Source: Endoryza sp044226045
GTDB lineage: Bacteria; Bacteroidota; Bacteroidia; Chitinophagales; Chitinophagaceae
DNA: 64,000 bases
Direction of reading: 5' to 3'
NCBI GenBank assembly: GCA_044226045.1
Contig: JBGAHR010000002.1
Coordinates: 1-64,000 of the forward strand
Below are positions 51,135-60,440 of the stretch, in pieces. Position 1 is the first letter of the stretch. Each line of letters opens with the position of its first letter. The position numbers and the translations under genes are program-made. Below the pieces are notes generated by a model. The model had not been told where the DNA came from, made no database searches, and worked only from the letters and a program-made list of their open reading frames with translations.

Positions 51135-52715
51135 CTAATGCGCCGCTCCCAAATCCATCTTCCCCTGCTGCTTTTTCGTTCTTACCATCATGATAAAGGG
51201 AACACATACCAGGAACAGAATGCCGGTATAGAAGAATACATCCATGTACGACAGTACGCTTGCCTGGTTTGTAACGCTGTAGTCAAGTACCTGGTGGGTT
51301 TGTCCGACGGCTTTATTATAAGGAGCCCCTTTCAACATAAAAGAAAGTTCCATGGAGCTGATTCGACTTTGTACTGATGGATTGGTAACATCGAGGTGTT
51401 CTACCAGGTTGGCCCGGTGCTGAACTGTTTGCTGGGCCATGAATGTTGTAATGAGGGCGATGCCAAAAGATCCACCCAATTGACGCATCATACCGGTGAA
51501 AGCCGCGCCGTCGCCAATCTCTCTTCCTTTCAGTGTACTGAGTGACAACGTTGTAACCGGGATGAACAATAGTCCCAGTGCCACTCCGCGGAATATCAGC
51601 ATCCAGAAGAAGGCGTCTTTGCCTGTGTCTGGTGTAATGATCTTGTATCCCCACATACAAAAGAAAAAGAACATCAGCATACCCAGTGAAGCCAGCAGTG
51701 GCTGGGACGCTCCCGCCTGCAATAAACGCCCGATAATCGGCATCATAAAGGCAGTGGTGAGGGCGGCCGGCACCAGGAGCAGACCCGCCTGCGTGGCTGT
51801 CCATCCAAGGTTAACCTGAACATACAGCGGAATGATAAAGGTGGTGCCGTACAAGCCGAAACCCATAATAAACGACAGGATGGTACCTACCCGCAGGTTT
51901 CCATTTCTGAGCACCCGAAGATTGACAATGGGATTTCTGAAAGTCAATTCCCGCCAGATAAAGAAAAATCCTCCGAAAATGGCCACGACTGTCAGCCATA
52001 CAATAGTGCTGCTCTCAAACCAATCGTCGTCATGGCCTTTTTCAAGAATATATTGCAGGGAACCTACGAAAGTCGCGAGCAGGGCGATTCCCAACCAGTC
52101 GATATCGGAAGCTGAACTTTTCTCGGAATATTTGGGGCTGCGAACGAATTGCATGGTAAGAAGGGCAGCGATAATTCCCAATGGAATATTGATATAGAAA
52201 ATATAGGGCCAGCTGGCATGTTCTACGATATAGCCTCCCAGGGGCGGACCCAATGTCGGGCCTACAATCACACCCAGACCATAGATTGCCTGCGCCATTC
52301 CTCTTTTTTCGGGAGGATAGCTTTCGGTGATGATGGTTTGAGAAGTTACCAGCAGAGCACCGCCTCCCAATCCCTGTAAGAAGCGGAAGATGACCAGTTC
52401 ATTGATACTGGTAGCCTGTCCGCATAACCAGGAACACACCGTAAACAACAGTATGGAAGCCGCGAAATAATTTCTTCTTCCAAACTGCTGCGCCAGCCAG
52501 CTGGTCATCGGAACAATGATTACGTTTCCGATGGCATAGGCCGTTACCACCCAACCCACTTCAGTAGTCGTAGCGCCCAGGTTTCCCTGCATATCTTTCA
52601 AAGCCACGTTCACGATTGTGGTATCCACAATTTCCAACAGGGCACAGATGATCGCCGTCAGCGTGATGATCACTCTTCGCGATCCATATTCCACCAGTGA
52701 TTCTGCTTGAACCAT
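51135..52715 (-). CDS. DHA2-family MFS drug efflux permease (EmrB-like)
   Basis: The 526-residue transporter has 14 predicted membrane helices, typical of the DHA2 family, with the motif C region GLGVIVGPTLGPPLGGYI in helix 5 and motif A LAQQFGRRNYF between helices 2 and 3. It pumps drugs or other hydrophobic compounds with proton antiport. It is the last gene of the TetR-TolC-HlyD-MFS operon and would form an Emr-type tripartite pump with the two proteins encoded upstream. The HlyD gene starts 47 bp before it. Confidence 0.93.
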   Translation of the reverse strand: MVQAESLVEYGSRRVIITLTAIICALLEIVDTTIVNVALKDMQGNLGATTTEVGWVVTAYAIGNVIIVPMTSWLAQQFGRRNYFAASILLFTVCSWLCGQATSINELVIFRFLQGLGGGALLVTSQTIITESYPPEKRGMAQAIYGLGVIVGPTLGPPLGGYIVEHASWPYIFYINIPLGIIAALLTMQFVRSPKYSEKSSASDIDWLGIALLATFVGSLQYILEKGHDDDWFESSTIVWLTVVAIFGGFFFIWRELTFRNPIVNLRVLRNGNLRVGTILSFIMGFGLYGTTFIIPLYVQVNLGWTATQAGLLLVPAALTTAFMMPIIGRLLQAGASQPLLASLGMLMFFFFCMWGYKIITPDTGKDAFFWMLIFRGVALGLLFIPVTTLSLSTLKGREIGDGAAFTGMMRQLGGSFGIALITTFMAQQTVQHRANLVEHLDVTNPSVQSRISSMELSFMLKGAPYNKAVGQTHQVLDYSVTNQASVLSYMDVFFYTGILFLVCVPFIMMVRTKKQQGKMDLGAAH

Positions 52716-52762
52716 ATTTTATAGTTTGAATCCTACTTGTACAATAAATCTGTTTCTGAAGA

Positions 52763-53854
52763 TTAGTCGAGATGAACATCTACCGTAACGTTCATGCCCG
52801 GTCTGAGCTGGTTTAACAGGCTGTCTTTGCCAGTGAACACAATCTTCACCGGTAAACGCTGCACCACTTTTACAAAGTTTCCGCTCGCATTATCGGCTGG
52901 CAATAACGCAAAGGTAGAACCGGTGGCCGGTGAAAACGAAGAGAGCTCTGCCTCGAAAGAATGACCCGGAAACACATCTGCGTGAACAATCACTTTCTGT
53001 CCCACTTTCATTTTCTCCAGTTGGGTTTCCTTGAAATTGGCAACCACCCAAACCGCTTCATTCTCCACCACACTGAACAAAGCCTGTCCTGCCTGCACCA
53101 GTTGACCCGGCTGCACATTTACCTTCGACACCCGACCATCCTTTTGCGCGGTGATGACGGTATATGTGAGGTTGAGGCGGGCGGCATCCACATCTACTTT
53201 TCTTTGCTTGATGTTTGCGCCGGCGATATCAATTTGAGTAGCCGTCGCATTGCTTTGCGCTGAAACGGAATTGGTTTGCTGGGAAGCCTGTCTCTTCTGG
53301 CTTTCCAGGATGGCTACCTGCTTTTCAGCATTGAGTTTGGCTGCTTCCGCCTGCTCAAACTGTTGCTGGGTGATGGAATGATCTTTTATCAGGTTGGCAT
53401 AACGGTTGTAATCCTGTGTGGCCCGCCAGAGTGTAACCTTGGCCGCATCGATCTGCGCATCGATAGTGCCGATGGCCGACTGGGCGGTTGCGATTCCCGT
53501 ACGGGAGGCCTGGGTTGTTTGCTGCGCGCTTTTCAAATTCGTTTCTGCTGCCGCCAGGGCTGCTTCTGCCTGCTGCAGTTTAATAATGTAATCACGGTTA
53601 TCCAGTACCAGCAAGGTATCGCCGGCTTTCACCAACTGGTTGTCTTTTACTCTTACTTCCCATACGTAGCCGCTGATGCGGGGAATAACGGGAACGATAT
53701 CCGCGCTTACCTGCGCGTTGTCGGTTTCTTCGTGATGAAGACCGTGAACATACTTCTGAATGCCGAACCATGATCCGCCAATAACAAGAATGGCGAGGAT
53801 GATGATAAAGACCGGGTTTCTTTTTTTAGGAGCAGTCTGCGTTGTTGTTTCCAT
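52763..53854 (-). CDS. HlyD/EmrA-type membrane fusion protein
   Basis: The 363-residue periplasmic adaptor has an N-terminal membrane helix (about 15-33), a biotinyl/lipoyl-like half (about 45-90), a long helical hairpin rich in Ala and Gln (about 90-200), the second lipoyl half (DGRVSKVNVQPGQLV) and a beta-barrel domain to the end. It links the MFS pump to the TolC-type channel. All domains are present. It is placed between the tolC-type and MFS genes, in the usual order. Confidence 0.93.
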   Translation of the reverse strand: METTTQTAPKKRNPVFIIILAILVIGGSWFGIQKYVHGLHHEETDNAQVSADIVPVIPRISGYVWEVRVKDNQLVKAGDTLLVLDNRDYIIKLQQAEAALAAAETNLKSAQQTTQASRTGIATAQSAIGTIDAQIDAAKVTLWRATQDYNRYANLIKDHSITQQQFEQAEAAKLNAEKQVAILESQKRQASQQTNSVSAQSNATATQIDIAGANIKQRKVDVDAARLNLTYTVITAQKDGRVSKVNVQPGQLVQAGQALFSVVENEAVWVVANFKETQLEKMKVGQKVIVHADVFPGHSFEAELSSFSPATGSTFALLPADNASGNFVKVVQRLPVKIVFTGKDSLLNQLRPGMNVTVDVHLD

Positions 53855-53887
53855 ATATATTCAGTTATACCAGTTTGAATAAATTAT

Positions 53888-55213
53888 TTATTTCAGGAAT
53901 TCAGTACTCAGTGTACCGGTTGTTTGAAGGAGTTTGTGATAAGCCACGAAAGCATCTGCCCGTGACAGTGTATAAGCCATGCGCGCCTGCAACTGGGCAA
54001 CATCTGCTTCGAGTAACTCAGTGGTAGTGGCCAGGCTGTTATCGAACTTATTTTTGACGATGCGGTAGTTCTCTTCTGCCTGCGCTACGGCGATGGCATT
54101 GACGTCGATCTTTTTCCGGCTGCTGATCAGTGAGAGATAGCTTCTGTTCACCTGCAGGCGAATCGCATCATCCAGTTGCGCTTCACTGGCCTCTATCTGT
54201 TTCACACGGGCTTCGGCCTGTTTGATCTTTGATTTGGTTTTCCAGAGAGAGCCGATGTTATAGCTGACCCCTACCCCGATATTCAACGCGTTGGTGATCG
54301 AGAAGAAGTTGGGAATATCCGCCGCAATGTAACCACCCGTCAGGTTGAGGGAAGGATACATATCGCTTTTGGCGATCTTGATACCCGTTTCAGCTGCTTT
54401 CTTACGAATATCGGTTGCAGCGATATCTTTTCGGTTGCTGGCCGCCAGTTTGATGTAGTCTTCGAGCACCCGGTCATCATTCTTTCTCTGAATTCCGTTT
54501 GTATCCAGCACCAGTTCCGTTTCTGTTGGTAATCCCAGCATCAGGTTCATATTCACCATCGCCACCTGCTCATTGTTCTGTGCATCGAGCAGGCTCAATT
54601 CTACATTGGAAGCCTGCAACTGTGCCTTGAGAAGGTCATTGCGTGCCAGCAGGCCATTCTTCTCCATGTTGCTCAGTTCTCTCACTCTTTCGCGAGAGGT
54701 TGCGAGGTTTTCATTCATCAATTTAACAGCCGTATGCGCCTTGAACAGGTTCGCATAGGCCTCAATGGTATTCTGCACTATTTCTTCCTTCGCTACTTCC
54801 GCATCCAGGCTGACCGCTTTGCGGAGGAACTCGGCCGATTCTATACCGTAACGGATGCGGCCGCCCTGGTACAGGGGTTGTGATACATTCAGAAGGCCAT
54901 AAGCCAGTTGATTCACCTTTGGTTCGCCGCCGTTTCCCGATCCACCACTGTTTTGTGATTTCATGGAAATGTTGGCGCTGTTGAGGCGCAGGTAAGATCC
55001 GCTCACACTGGCATTCGGCAGTTTCTTTTCTTTGGCTTCATCCACCGCGGCTACGGCCTCTTCGATCTTTGCCTGGTTGGCTTTTAATTGCTTGCTGTTC
55101 TTTACACTCAATTCAATGGCTTCCTGCAATTGCAGTGTTTTCTTTTCCTGGGAATAGGTCTTCAGTCCACACAACATCAGCAACACCCATCCGTATTTCA
55201 TCTTATTTTTCAT
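53888..55213 (-). CDS. TolC-family outer-membrane efflux channel
   Basis: The 441-residue protein has a signal peptide (about 1-21) and two OEP repeats (about 30-215 and 235-435). Each gives the long coiled-coil helices of a TolC tunnel, with conserved KAEN-like segments (LQEAIELSVKNSKQLKANQA and QAEARVKQIEASEAQL). It trimerises in the outer membrane. Its first 11 bp overlap the end of the TetR gene, so translation is coupled to the regulator. Confidence 0.92.
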   Translation of the reverse strand: MKNKMKYGWVLLMLCGLKTYSQEKKTLQLQEAIELSVKNSKQLKANQAKIEEAVAAVDEAKEKKLPNASVSGSYLRLNSANISMKSQNSGGSGNGGEPKVNQLAYGLLNVSQPLYQGGRIRYGIESAEFLRKAVSLDAEVAKEEIVQNTIEAYANLFKAHTAVKLMNENLATSRERVRELSNMEKNGLLARNDLLKAQLQASNVELSLLDAQNNEQVAMVNMNLMLGLPTETELVLDTNGIQRKNDDRVLEDYIKLAASNRKDIAATDIRKKAAETGIKIAKSDMYPSLNLTGGYIAADIPNFFSITNALNIGVGVSYNIGSLWKTKSKIKQAEARVKQIEASEAQLDDAIRLQVNRSYLSLISSRKKIDVNAIAVAQAEENYRIVKNKFDNSLATTTELLEADVAQLQARMAYTLSRADAFVAYHKLLQTTGTLSTEFLK

Positions 55214-55832
55214 TTGAAAGAATGATTTTAAACAGTTGTTTTAAATAGACACTCAACTTGGACCTCAAATGATCATGAAAATCTGCCTCCGGCATGTCCC
55301 GGAGATCGTTCAGTTCACGATAGTAATATTTGGAAGTAATGAGGTTATTGGCGGTGCCGATCATGGTTGACATCATCAGGGAGATATCGATTTCTTTTTT
55401 AAATTCACCCCTGCGCTGACCTTCTTCCACCAGTTTTTTTATCAGGTCGTGGTTGGTTCTTTTCATCTGAAGGATCAGATCGGAGATCGAGCCGGTTGTA
55501 TTCAATACCTGTTCACGTGCCAGGATACGATGAAAACATTGCTGGGCTATTACCTTGTCGATATAATGATCGATCAGCAGGTTCATTTTGTCCAGTGCCG
55601 GCAGATCTGATAATTGAATAATGGATTCCAGTTTCAGCTTCATGATCTCGCCCCGGTAGCCAAAAATGGCTTCCAGCAATTTTTCTTTAGATCCGAAATA
55701 ATAGGAAATCATCGCCAGGTTTACGTTTGCCTTCTCGGCAATGTCCCGAACCGATGTTCCATTGAAGCCCTGTTCGGCAAACAGGGTTTCGGCCGCGTCC
55801 ATAATCTGCATCTGTTTTTCGTTGTATTCCAT
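55203..55832 (-). CDS. TetR/AcrR-family transcriptional repressor of the efflux operon
   Basis: The 209-residue regulator has an N-terminal helix-turn-helix (about 10-55: AETLFAEQGFNGTSVRDIA, then VNLAMISYYFGSKEKLLEA) and a C-terminal helical ligand domain. It heads the operon TetR, TolC, HlyD, MFS and overlaps the TolC gene by 11 bp. Two tandem TTAAACAAANGTTTRA palindromes lie 28-60 bp upstream, so it most likely represses itself and the pump until a drug binds. The start ATG at 55832 fits the family. Confidence 0.93.
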   Translation of the reverse strand: MEYNEKQMQIMDAAETLFAEQGFNGTSVRDIAEKANVNLAMISYYFGSKEKLLEAIFGYRGEIMKLKLESIIQLSDLPALDKMNLLIDHYIDKVIAQQCFHRILAREQVLNTTGSISDLILQMKRTNHDLIKKLVEEGQRRGEFKKEIDISLMMSTMIGTANNLITSKYYYRELNDLRDMPEADFHDHLRSKLSVYLKQLFKIILSNEK

Positions 55833-55859
55833 CTTACGGCTTTTTTAAGAGGGCGCAAA

Positions 55860-55892
55860 TTAAACAAATGTTTGATTTAAACAAACGTTTAA
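55860..55892. promoter_or_regulatory. Double palindromic operator of the TetR efflux operon
   Basis: TTAAACAAATGTTTGA (55860-55875) and TTAAACAAACGTTTAA (55877-55892) are two near-identical 16-bp palindromes, 17 bp apart. The second has perfect 6-bp arms. Their placement between the promoter and the start suits two TetR dimers binding side by side. Confidence 0.6.
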
Positions 55893-55972
55893 TTAAAGAA
55901 GATGTCAAAATCTTTTTTCACACTGTCATAAACAGATGATAATCATAATATTAAAAATTCTTAGAAAATTTT

Positions 55973-57187
55973 CTAACGGCGACTGGCAATCAGGAGATTG
56001 AGGTCGGTGTACTTTAAGTCAAACCGCTGGCTCAGGTGGAAGTTGGTTAAAGCGCCTTTAAACAGGTAGATCCCGCTTCGGAGGTGTACTTTATGCCATA
56101 TCAGGTTTTCGAATCCTCCTTCGTCGCCTACTTCCAGCAGGAGTGGCATGAGAACATTGCTGATGGCCTGGCTGGCTGTTCGGGCGAATCCGGAAGGTAT
56201 GTTGGGCACGCAGTAATGAATGACACCGTATTTGAGAAAGATTGGGCTTTCATGGGTGGTGATTTCCGATGTTTCGAAACATCCACCCCGATCGATGCTC
56301 ACATCGATGATTACGCTGCCGGTGCGCATGTTGCTGACCATTTCTTCAGTTACAACGACGGGTGTACGGGCTCCGGGGGTATAGAGAGCGCCCACGGCCA
56401 CTTCACAGGTTTTGAGTTGTTTGGCCAGGATGCGTGGCTCGATTACGGAGGTCCAGAGTCTTTGACCAATATTATTCTGGAGGCGCTTTAACCGGTAAAC
56501 GCTGTTGTCAAATACTTTTACAGAGGCACCGAGGGCGATGGCTGCGCGTGTTGCGTATTCACCAACAATGCCCGCTCCGAGGATGATCACTTTGGTAGGA
56601 GGAATACCGGAAATACCACCGAGCAGTACGCCTTTGCCATGATTGGCCGAACTGAGGTACTGGGCAGCGATCAACATCACGGCACTACCTGCAATTTCGC
56701 TCATGCTGCGAACGATGGGATAGCTGTCACTGTCGTCTTTCAGGTTTTCGAAGGAGATCGCCGTTATTCTTTTCTCCATCATTTTCTGCAGGAGCTCTGT
56801 TCTGAGTACGCTCAGATGTATGGGAGAAATGACTACCTGGTTGAGTTGAAGATAAGGAAGGTCTTCTTCCACTACCGGTGCACTTTTAACCAGGATGGGT
56901 GCTTTATATACTTCTGCTTTATCGTAAACGATCTTTGCGCCGGCCTCGCTGTAGTCCTTATCGCGGAAATGGGCAGCATCCCCGGCATTGTGTTCCAGGA
57001 TTACCTGGTGTCCGTTGCTTACCAGCACGCCTACCGCATCGGGGGTAAGCGCTACCCTGTTTTCCTGGAAGGCTGTTTCTTTTGGAATTCCAATCTGGAT
57101 CTGCGAACCTTTAGGCTTCACGTCCAATGTTTCCTCCAAAGTTTCAAAGCTGAAAGAAGGGCTGATGATGGGCTTCTGTGAAGACAT
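55973..57187 (-). CDS. ald: Alanine dehydrogenase
   Basis: The 404-residue enzyme interconverts L-alanine and pyruvate plus ammonia with NAD. It shows the AlaDh/PNT N-terminal domain (IGIPKETAFQENRVALTPDA) and the Rossmann motif GAGIVGEYATRAAIALGA. The C-terminal half has HYCVPNIPSGFARTAS. Compared with typical 370-residue enzymes it has about 30 extra N-terminal residues (MSSQKPIISPSFSFETLEET) and a variant C-terminus. It is a single-gene unit, with tsaE upstream on the same strand after 67 bp. Confidence 0.92.
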   Translation of the reverse strand: MSSQKPIISPSFSFETLEETLDVKPKGSQIQIGIPKETAFQENRVALTPDAVGVLVSNGHQVILEHNAGDAAHFRDKDYSEAGAKIVYDKAEVYKAPILVKSAPVVEEDLPYLQLNQVVISPIHLSVLRTELLQKMMEKRITAISFENLKDDSDSYPIVRSMSEIAGSAVMLIAAQYLSSANHGKGVLLGGISGIPPTKVIILGAGIVGEYATRAAIALGASVKVFDNSVYRLKRLQNNIGQRLWTSVIEPRILAKQLKTCEVAVGALYTPGARTPVVVTEEMVSNMRTGSVIIDVSIDRGGCFETSEITTHESPIFLKYGVIHYCVPNIPSGFARTASQAISNVLMPLLLEVGDEGGFENLIWHKVHLRSGIYLFKGALTNFHLSQRFDLKYTDLNLLIASRR

Positions 57188-57254
57188 GAAAGGTGCTTAT
57201 TGGTGGTAAGATGCCGAATGCTGCCATTCATGGCAGGGCTGCCTTCAAAAATAA

Positions 57255-57668
57255 CTATTTCTGTTTGATTTCAAGAAGACGGCGACTGTTATCTTTCAGT
57301 TTTATATATACATGACAGGTGTCGTCGGGGAATATGGCGGGGGCTTTCTCGGGCCATTCCACCAAACAAATCTCACCGCTATACAGGCAATCCTCCACGC
57401 CAGCACGCAGGGCTTCTTCTTCACTGTTTAATCGATATAAGTCGATATGATAGATGAGCCCTCCCGGATACCGGTACTCATTGATTAATGAAAAAGTGGG
57501 GCTGCCCACGGTGCTGCTGACTTTCTTCTCATCGCACAATGCATGAATAAAAGTAGTCTTCCCGGCACCCATTTGTCCGTGAAATGCAAATACGGTCAGA
57601 TTCCCGGCTTCTTTCCAGAATGCCCGGGCTGCTTCGGCAATCTCCGATAGTCCGAACTCCAGTTCCAT
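57255..57668 (-). CDS. tsaE: tRNA threonylcarbamoyladenosine biosynthesis ATPase
   Basis: From the ATG at 57666-57668 the protein has 137 residues. It has the P-loop GQMGAGKTTF, GSPTFSLINEY and a WPEKAP segment, all typical of TsaE, the ATPase that resets the TsaBD complex making t6A37 in tRNAs. I chose this start over an ATG six codons upstream because a TAnnTTTG promoter element lies between them at 57680-57673, leaving a leader of about 4 nt. Confidence 0.92.
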   Translation of the reverse strand: MELEFGLSEIAEAARAFWKEAGNLTVFAFHGQMGAGKTTFIHALCDEKKVSSTVGSPTFSLINEYRYPGGLIYHIDLYRLNSEEEALRAGVEDCLYSGEICLVEWPEKAPAIFPDDTCHVYIKLKDNSRRLLEIKQK

Positions 57669-57672
57669 CTGG

Positions 57673-57680
57673 CAAATATA
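57673..57680 (-). promoter_or_regulatory. -7 promoter element (TATATTTG) for tsaE
   Basis: Minus-strand TAnnTTTG match ending 4 nt before the chosen tsaE ATG. It implies a leaderless or near-leaderless mRNA, as for pheT and the DUF983 gene. Confidence 0.5.
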
Positions 57681-57789
57681 CTTCATTCACAAAGGTCTGC
57701 CGGTCTTACAACCGCTCCGGCAACGGCTTTTTGCAACCTTGTTATTTTAATATTCCCTGATTCAAAACAACCGGGTTGAACCGGCATAG

Positions 57790-57797
57790 TAATTTTG
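57790..57797 (+). promoter_or_regulatory. -7 promoter element (TAATTTTG) for the P-type ATPase gene
   Basis: Full TAnnTTTG match 34 nt before the ATG at 57832. No clear CueR- or CopY-type operator is visible. Confidence 0.5.
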
Positions 57798-57831
57798 TAC
57801 CTGAAAGACCGCTTGCATTAATTCATCTATT

Positions 57832-59964
57832 ATGGAACAAGTGAAATGGAAAGTTGAAGGGATGACCTGCTCCAATTGTGCGTTGACAATCGACAAATAT
57901 CTACGCAACCAGGGCTTACAGAATGTCAAAGTAAACCTGGTCGGCGGAGAGATCTTCTTCGATACGGAAACAAAAGAGTCGGAAACATCCATTGAAAAAG
58001 GCATTGAATCACTGGGCTATAAAGTAGTTAAACCGGATCATTCGCATTCTCATGGGCATGATCATGGCGCCCACTCCATGAATCGCTTCCTGCGATATGT
58101 GTTGTGGTGCGCACCTTTTACGCTGGTACTGATGCTGCACATGATACCAGGCGTTCACCAATGGGGCCATTTTCTCACCAACCCCTGGCTGCAACTGGCA
58201 CTCTGTACGCCTGTGTATATCATTGGCATGAGCTTTTTCGGAAAGAGCGCGATCAACAGCATCCGGAATGGAATTCCCAATATGAACGTACTGGTGGCGC
58301 TTGGCGCTACTGCCGCATTTGGCTATAGCCTGTATGGCACCCTTACCGGAGGCGGAACAGCGTTTCAATACTATGAAACCGCGGCTACCATCATCACCCT
58401 GGTATTCCTGGGAAACTATCTCGAAGACGCATCGATCGAATCCACTCAGCGGGCGCTGAACAAACTGGCGAAATCGCAAAAGGTAATGGCGAATATGATC
58501 GCCTTCGATGAAAACCATGAAATGCTGGTTTTCCCGGTAGAAAACTCCCAACTGCGGAGCGGCGATCTTATATTAATCAAGTCGGGCGAGCAGGTACCGG
58601 CCGATTGCAAGATACTGGTCGGTGAAGCTACTGTCAATGAATCCATCATTACCGGCGAAAGTCTTCCTGTTTTCAAAAAACAGAAAGACCTGCTGGTGGG
58701 CGGCAGCCTCCTTGCCGATGGCAATGTGCAGGCACAGGTTACGGCAGCCGCCAGTGATTCGGTATTGGCGAACATCATCAACCTCGTAAAGCAGGCACAA
58801 TCGGAAAAGCCACCGATGCAACAACTGGCGGATCGTATCAGCGCGATTTTCGTACCGCTGGTGCTGGGCATCACCGTAATAACATTTGTAGCCAACTACA
58901 TAATACTCGGCGCTTTCACAGAGTCCCTGATGCGGAGTATCGCTGTACTGGTAATTGCATGTCCCTGTGCCATGGGATTGGCCACGCCCGCTGCCATCGC
59001 GGTGGGATTAGGCCGCGCCGCTCGTTCGGGTATACTTTTCCGTAAGGCAAAAAGCCTGGAATCATTCAAGGACATCCGCCAGGTGGTATTCGATAAAACC
59101 GGTACGCTCACTACGGGACGATTCGAGATCTCCGCCTACAACACCAGCATCGCCGACGACGATTTCAGGAGAGTTGTTTATTCGCTCGAGAAATTCTCGA
59201 ACCACCCTATCGCCAACTGCCTGACAGAATCCTGGAAAAGAAAGGACCTGATCAGATGGCAAAAGATTGAAGAGATCAAGGGAAAAGGAATGATTGGTAC
59301 AGACAAAGAAGGGAACGTCTTCCAGGCGGGTTCTTACCAATTAGCTCCCGGCTCCGGTGATGCGGCACACAACGTTTATGTTACGCGCAACGGAGAACTG
59401 ATCGGCTGGATCGATCTGAAAGATGAAATCAGACCGGAAGCGAAAGAAGTGATTACTTACCTGAAAAATAAAAACATCCGAACCATCCTGCTCAGCGGTG
59501 ATCGTCATCATAAATCACTGCAGATCGGACAGGAACTGGGCATCGATGAAGTGATGGCGGAACAAAGCCCGGAACAGAAACTACAACAGATAGCGGCATT
59601 AACTGCCCAAACGCCGACGGCCATGGTGGGAGATGGTATCAATGACGCGCCTGCCCTGGCAAAAGCTACCATCGGCATCTCGATGAGCGAAGCTTCCCAG
59701 GTGGCAGTTCAAACGGCTGATGTGGTATTGATGGATCATGGCCTCAAACAACTGCCACTGGCATTGGGATTGGGAAGACATACCTACATCACGATCAAAC
59801 AAAACCTCTTCTGGGCATTTGCCTATAACATCATCGCTATTCCGGTAGCAGCGCTGGGGCTCCTGGGTCATTACGGACCGACCTATGGCGCTTTGCTAAT
59901 GGCCCTGAGTGATGTAGTGCTCGCAGCAAACTCTGTGAGATTATTTGTGAAGAAGGTGGTGTAG
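57832..59964 (+). CDS. Heavy-metal P1B-type ATPase (copper-type)
   Basis: The 710-residue transporter has one N-terminal HMA domain (C13/C16 in GMTCSNC), a His-rich linker (HSHSHGHDHGAHS at 70-82), the membrane metal motif CPC in VIACPCAMGLA, phosphorylation site DKTGTLT and hinge GDGINDAP. This matches Cu(I) exporters (P1B-1). TM7 keeps the YN pair (AFAYNIIAIP), but TM8 reads MALSDVVLAANSVRL, with Asp where the second Ser of the MxxSS motif stands in most Cu(I) pumps, so the exact metal is open. It stands alone, with no copZ or regulator. Confidence 0.92.
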   Translation: MEQVKWKVEGMTCSNCALTIDKYLRNQGLQNVKVNLVGGEIFFDTETKESETSIEKGIESLGYKVVKPDHSHSHGHDHGAHSMNRFLRYVLWCAPFTLVLMLHMIPGVHQWGHFLTNPWLQLALCTPVYIIGMSFFGKSAINSIRNGIPNMNVLVALGATAAFGYSLYGTLTGGGTAFQYYETAATIITLVFLGNYLEDASIESTQRALNKLAKSQKVMANMIAFDENHEMLVFPVENSQLRSGDLILIKSGEQVPADCKILVGEATVNESIITGESLPVFKKQKDLLVGGSLLADGNVQAQVTAAASDSVLANIINLVKQAQSEKPPMQQLADRISAIFVPLVLGITVITFVANYIILGAFTESLMRSIAVLVIACPCAMGLATPAAIAVGLGRAARSGILFRKAKSLESFKDIRQVVFDKTGTLTTGRFEISAYNTSIADDDFRRVVYSLEKFSNHPIANCLTESWKRKDLIRWQKIEEIKGKGMIGTDKEGNVFQAGSYQLAPGSGDAAHNVYVTRNGELIGWIDLKDEIRPEAKEVITYLKNKNIRTILLSGDRHHKSLQIGQELGIDEVMAEQSPEQKLQQIAALTAQTPTAMVGDGINDAPALAKATIGISMSEASQVAVQTADVVLMDHGLKQLPLALGLGRHTYITIKQNLFWAFAYNIIAIPVAALGLLGHYGPTYGALLMALSDVVLAANSVRLFVKKVV

Positions 59965-60440
59965 GGAGGTAAAAGGCAAAAGTCAAAATTCAAAAGGCAA
60001 AATTCAAAAGGCAAAAGTCAAAAGGCAAAATTAAAAAGTCAAAATTCAAAAGTCAAAAGTCAAAAGGCACAAAGAAAGCAAGATGCTGACCTTTCCATTT
60101 CCGTTTTTCGATCCGCTCCCGCTCTTACTTCCGCTCCGTCGTATCTGCCGCAGGCAGAGGACTCGCTCGAAGGAGAGCGGGAGAGCGAACGGGAGCGATG
60201 ATGTGAGAGATATCTATATTTTGAATTCCCCTTTGCGGCTATGTTCCAGAACTGCTTGAACCTATTTTGATGATCCCTTTTAACTTTTGAATTTTTACTT
60301 TTGATTTTTGACTTTTGACTTTTGCCTTTTGATTTTGACTTTTGAATTTTGACTTTTGAATTTTGCCTTTTGACTTTTTACTTTTGACTTTTGACTTTTG
60401 AATTTTTACTTTTTGACTTTGTAATTTTGCCTTTTTACAT
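59965..60440. repeat. Inverted heptad-repeat arrays upstream of recQ
   Basis: A rightward array of AAAAGTC/AAAATTC/AAAAGGC units (59971-60075) is followed by CCGCTC/GGGAGC hexads and a TCTGCC-GCA-GGCAGA hairpin (60144-60158). A long array of the complementary words TTTTGAC/TTTTGAA/TTTTGCC (60284-60443) follows. The two arrays could pair over about 80-100 bp. Several units match TAnnTTTG (for example TACTTTTG). Short Lys/Gln-rich open frames here are products of the repeats, not genes. Confidence 0.85.
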
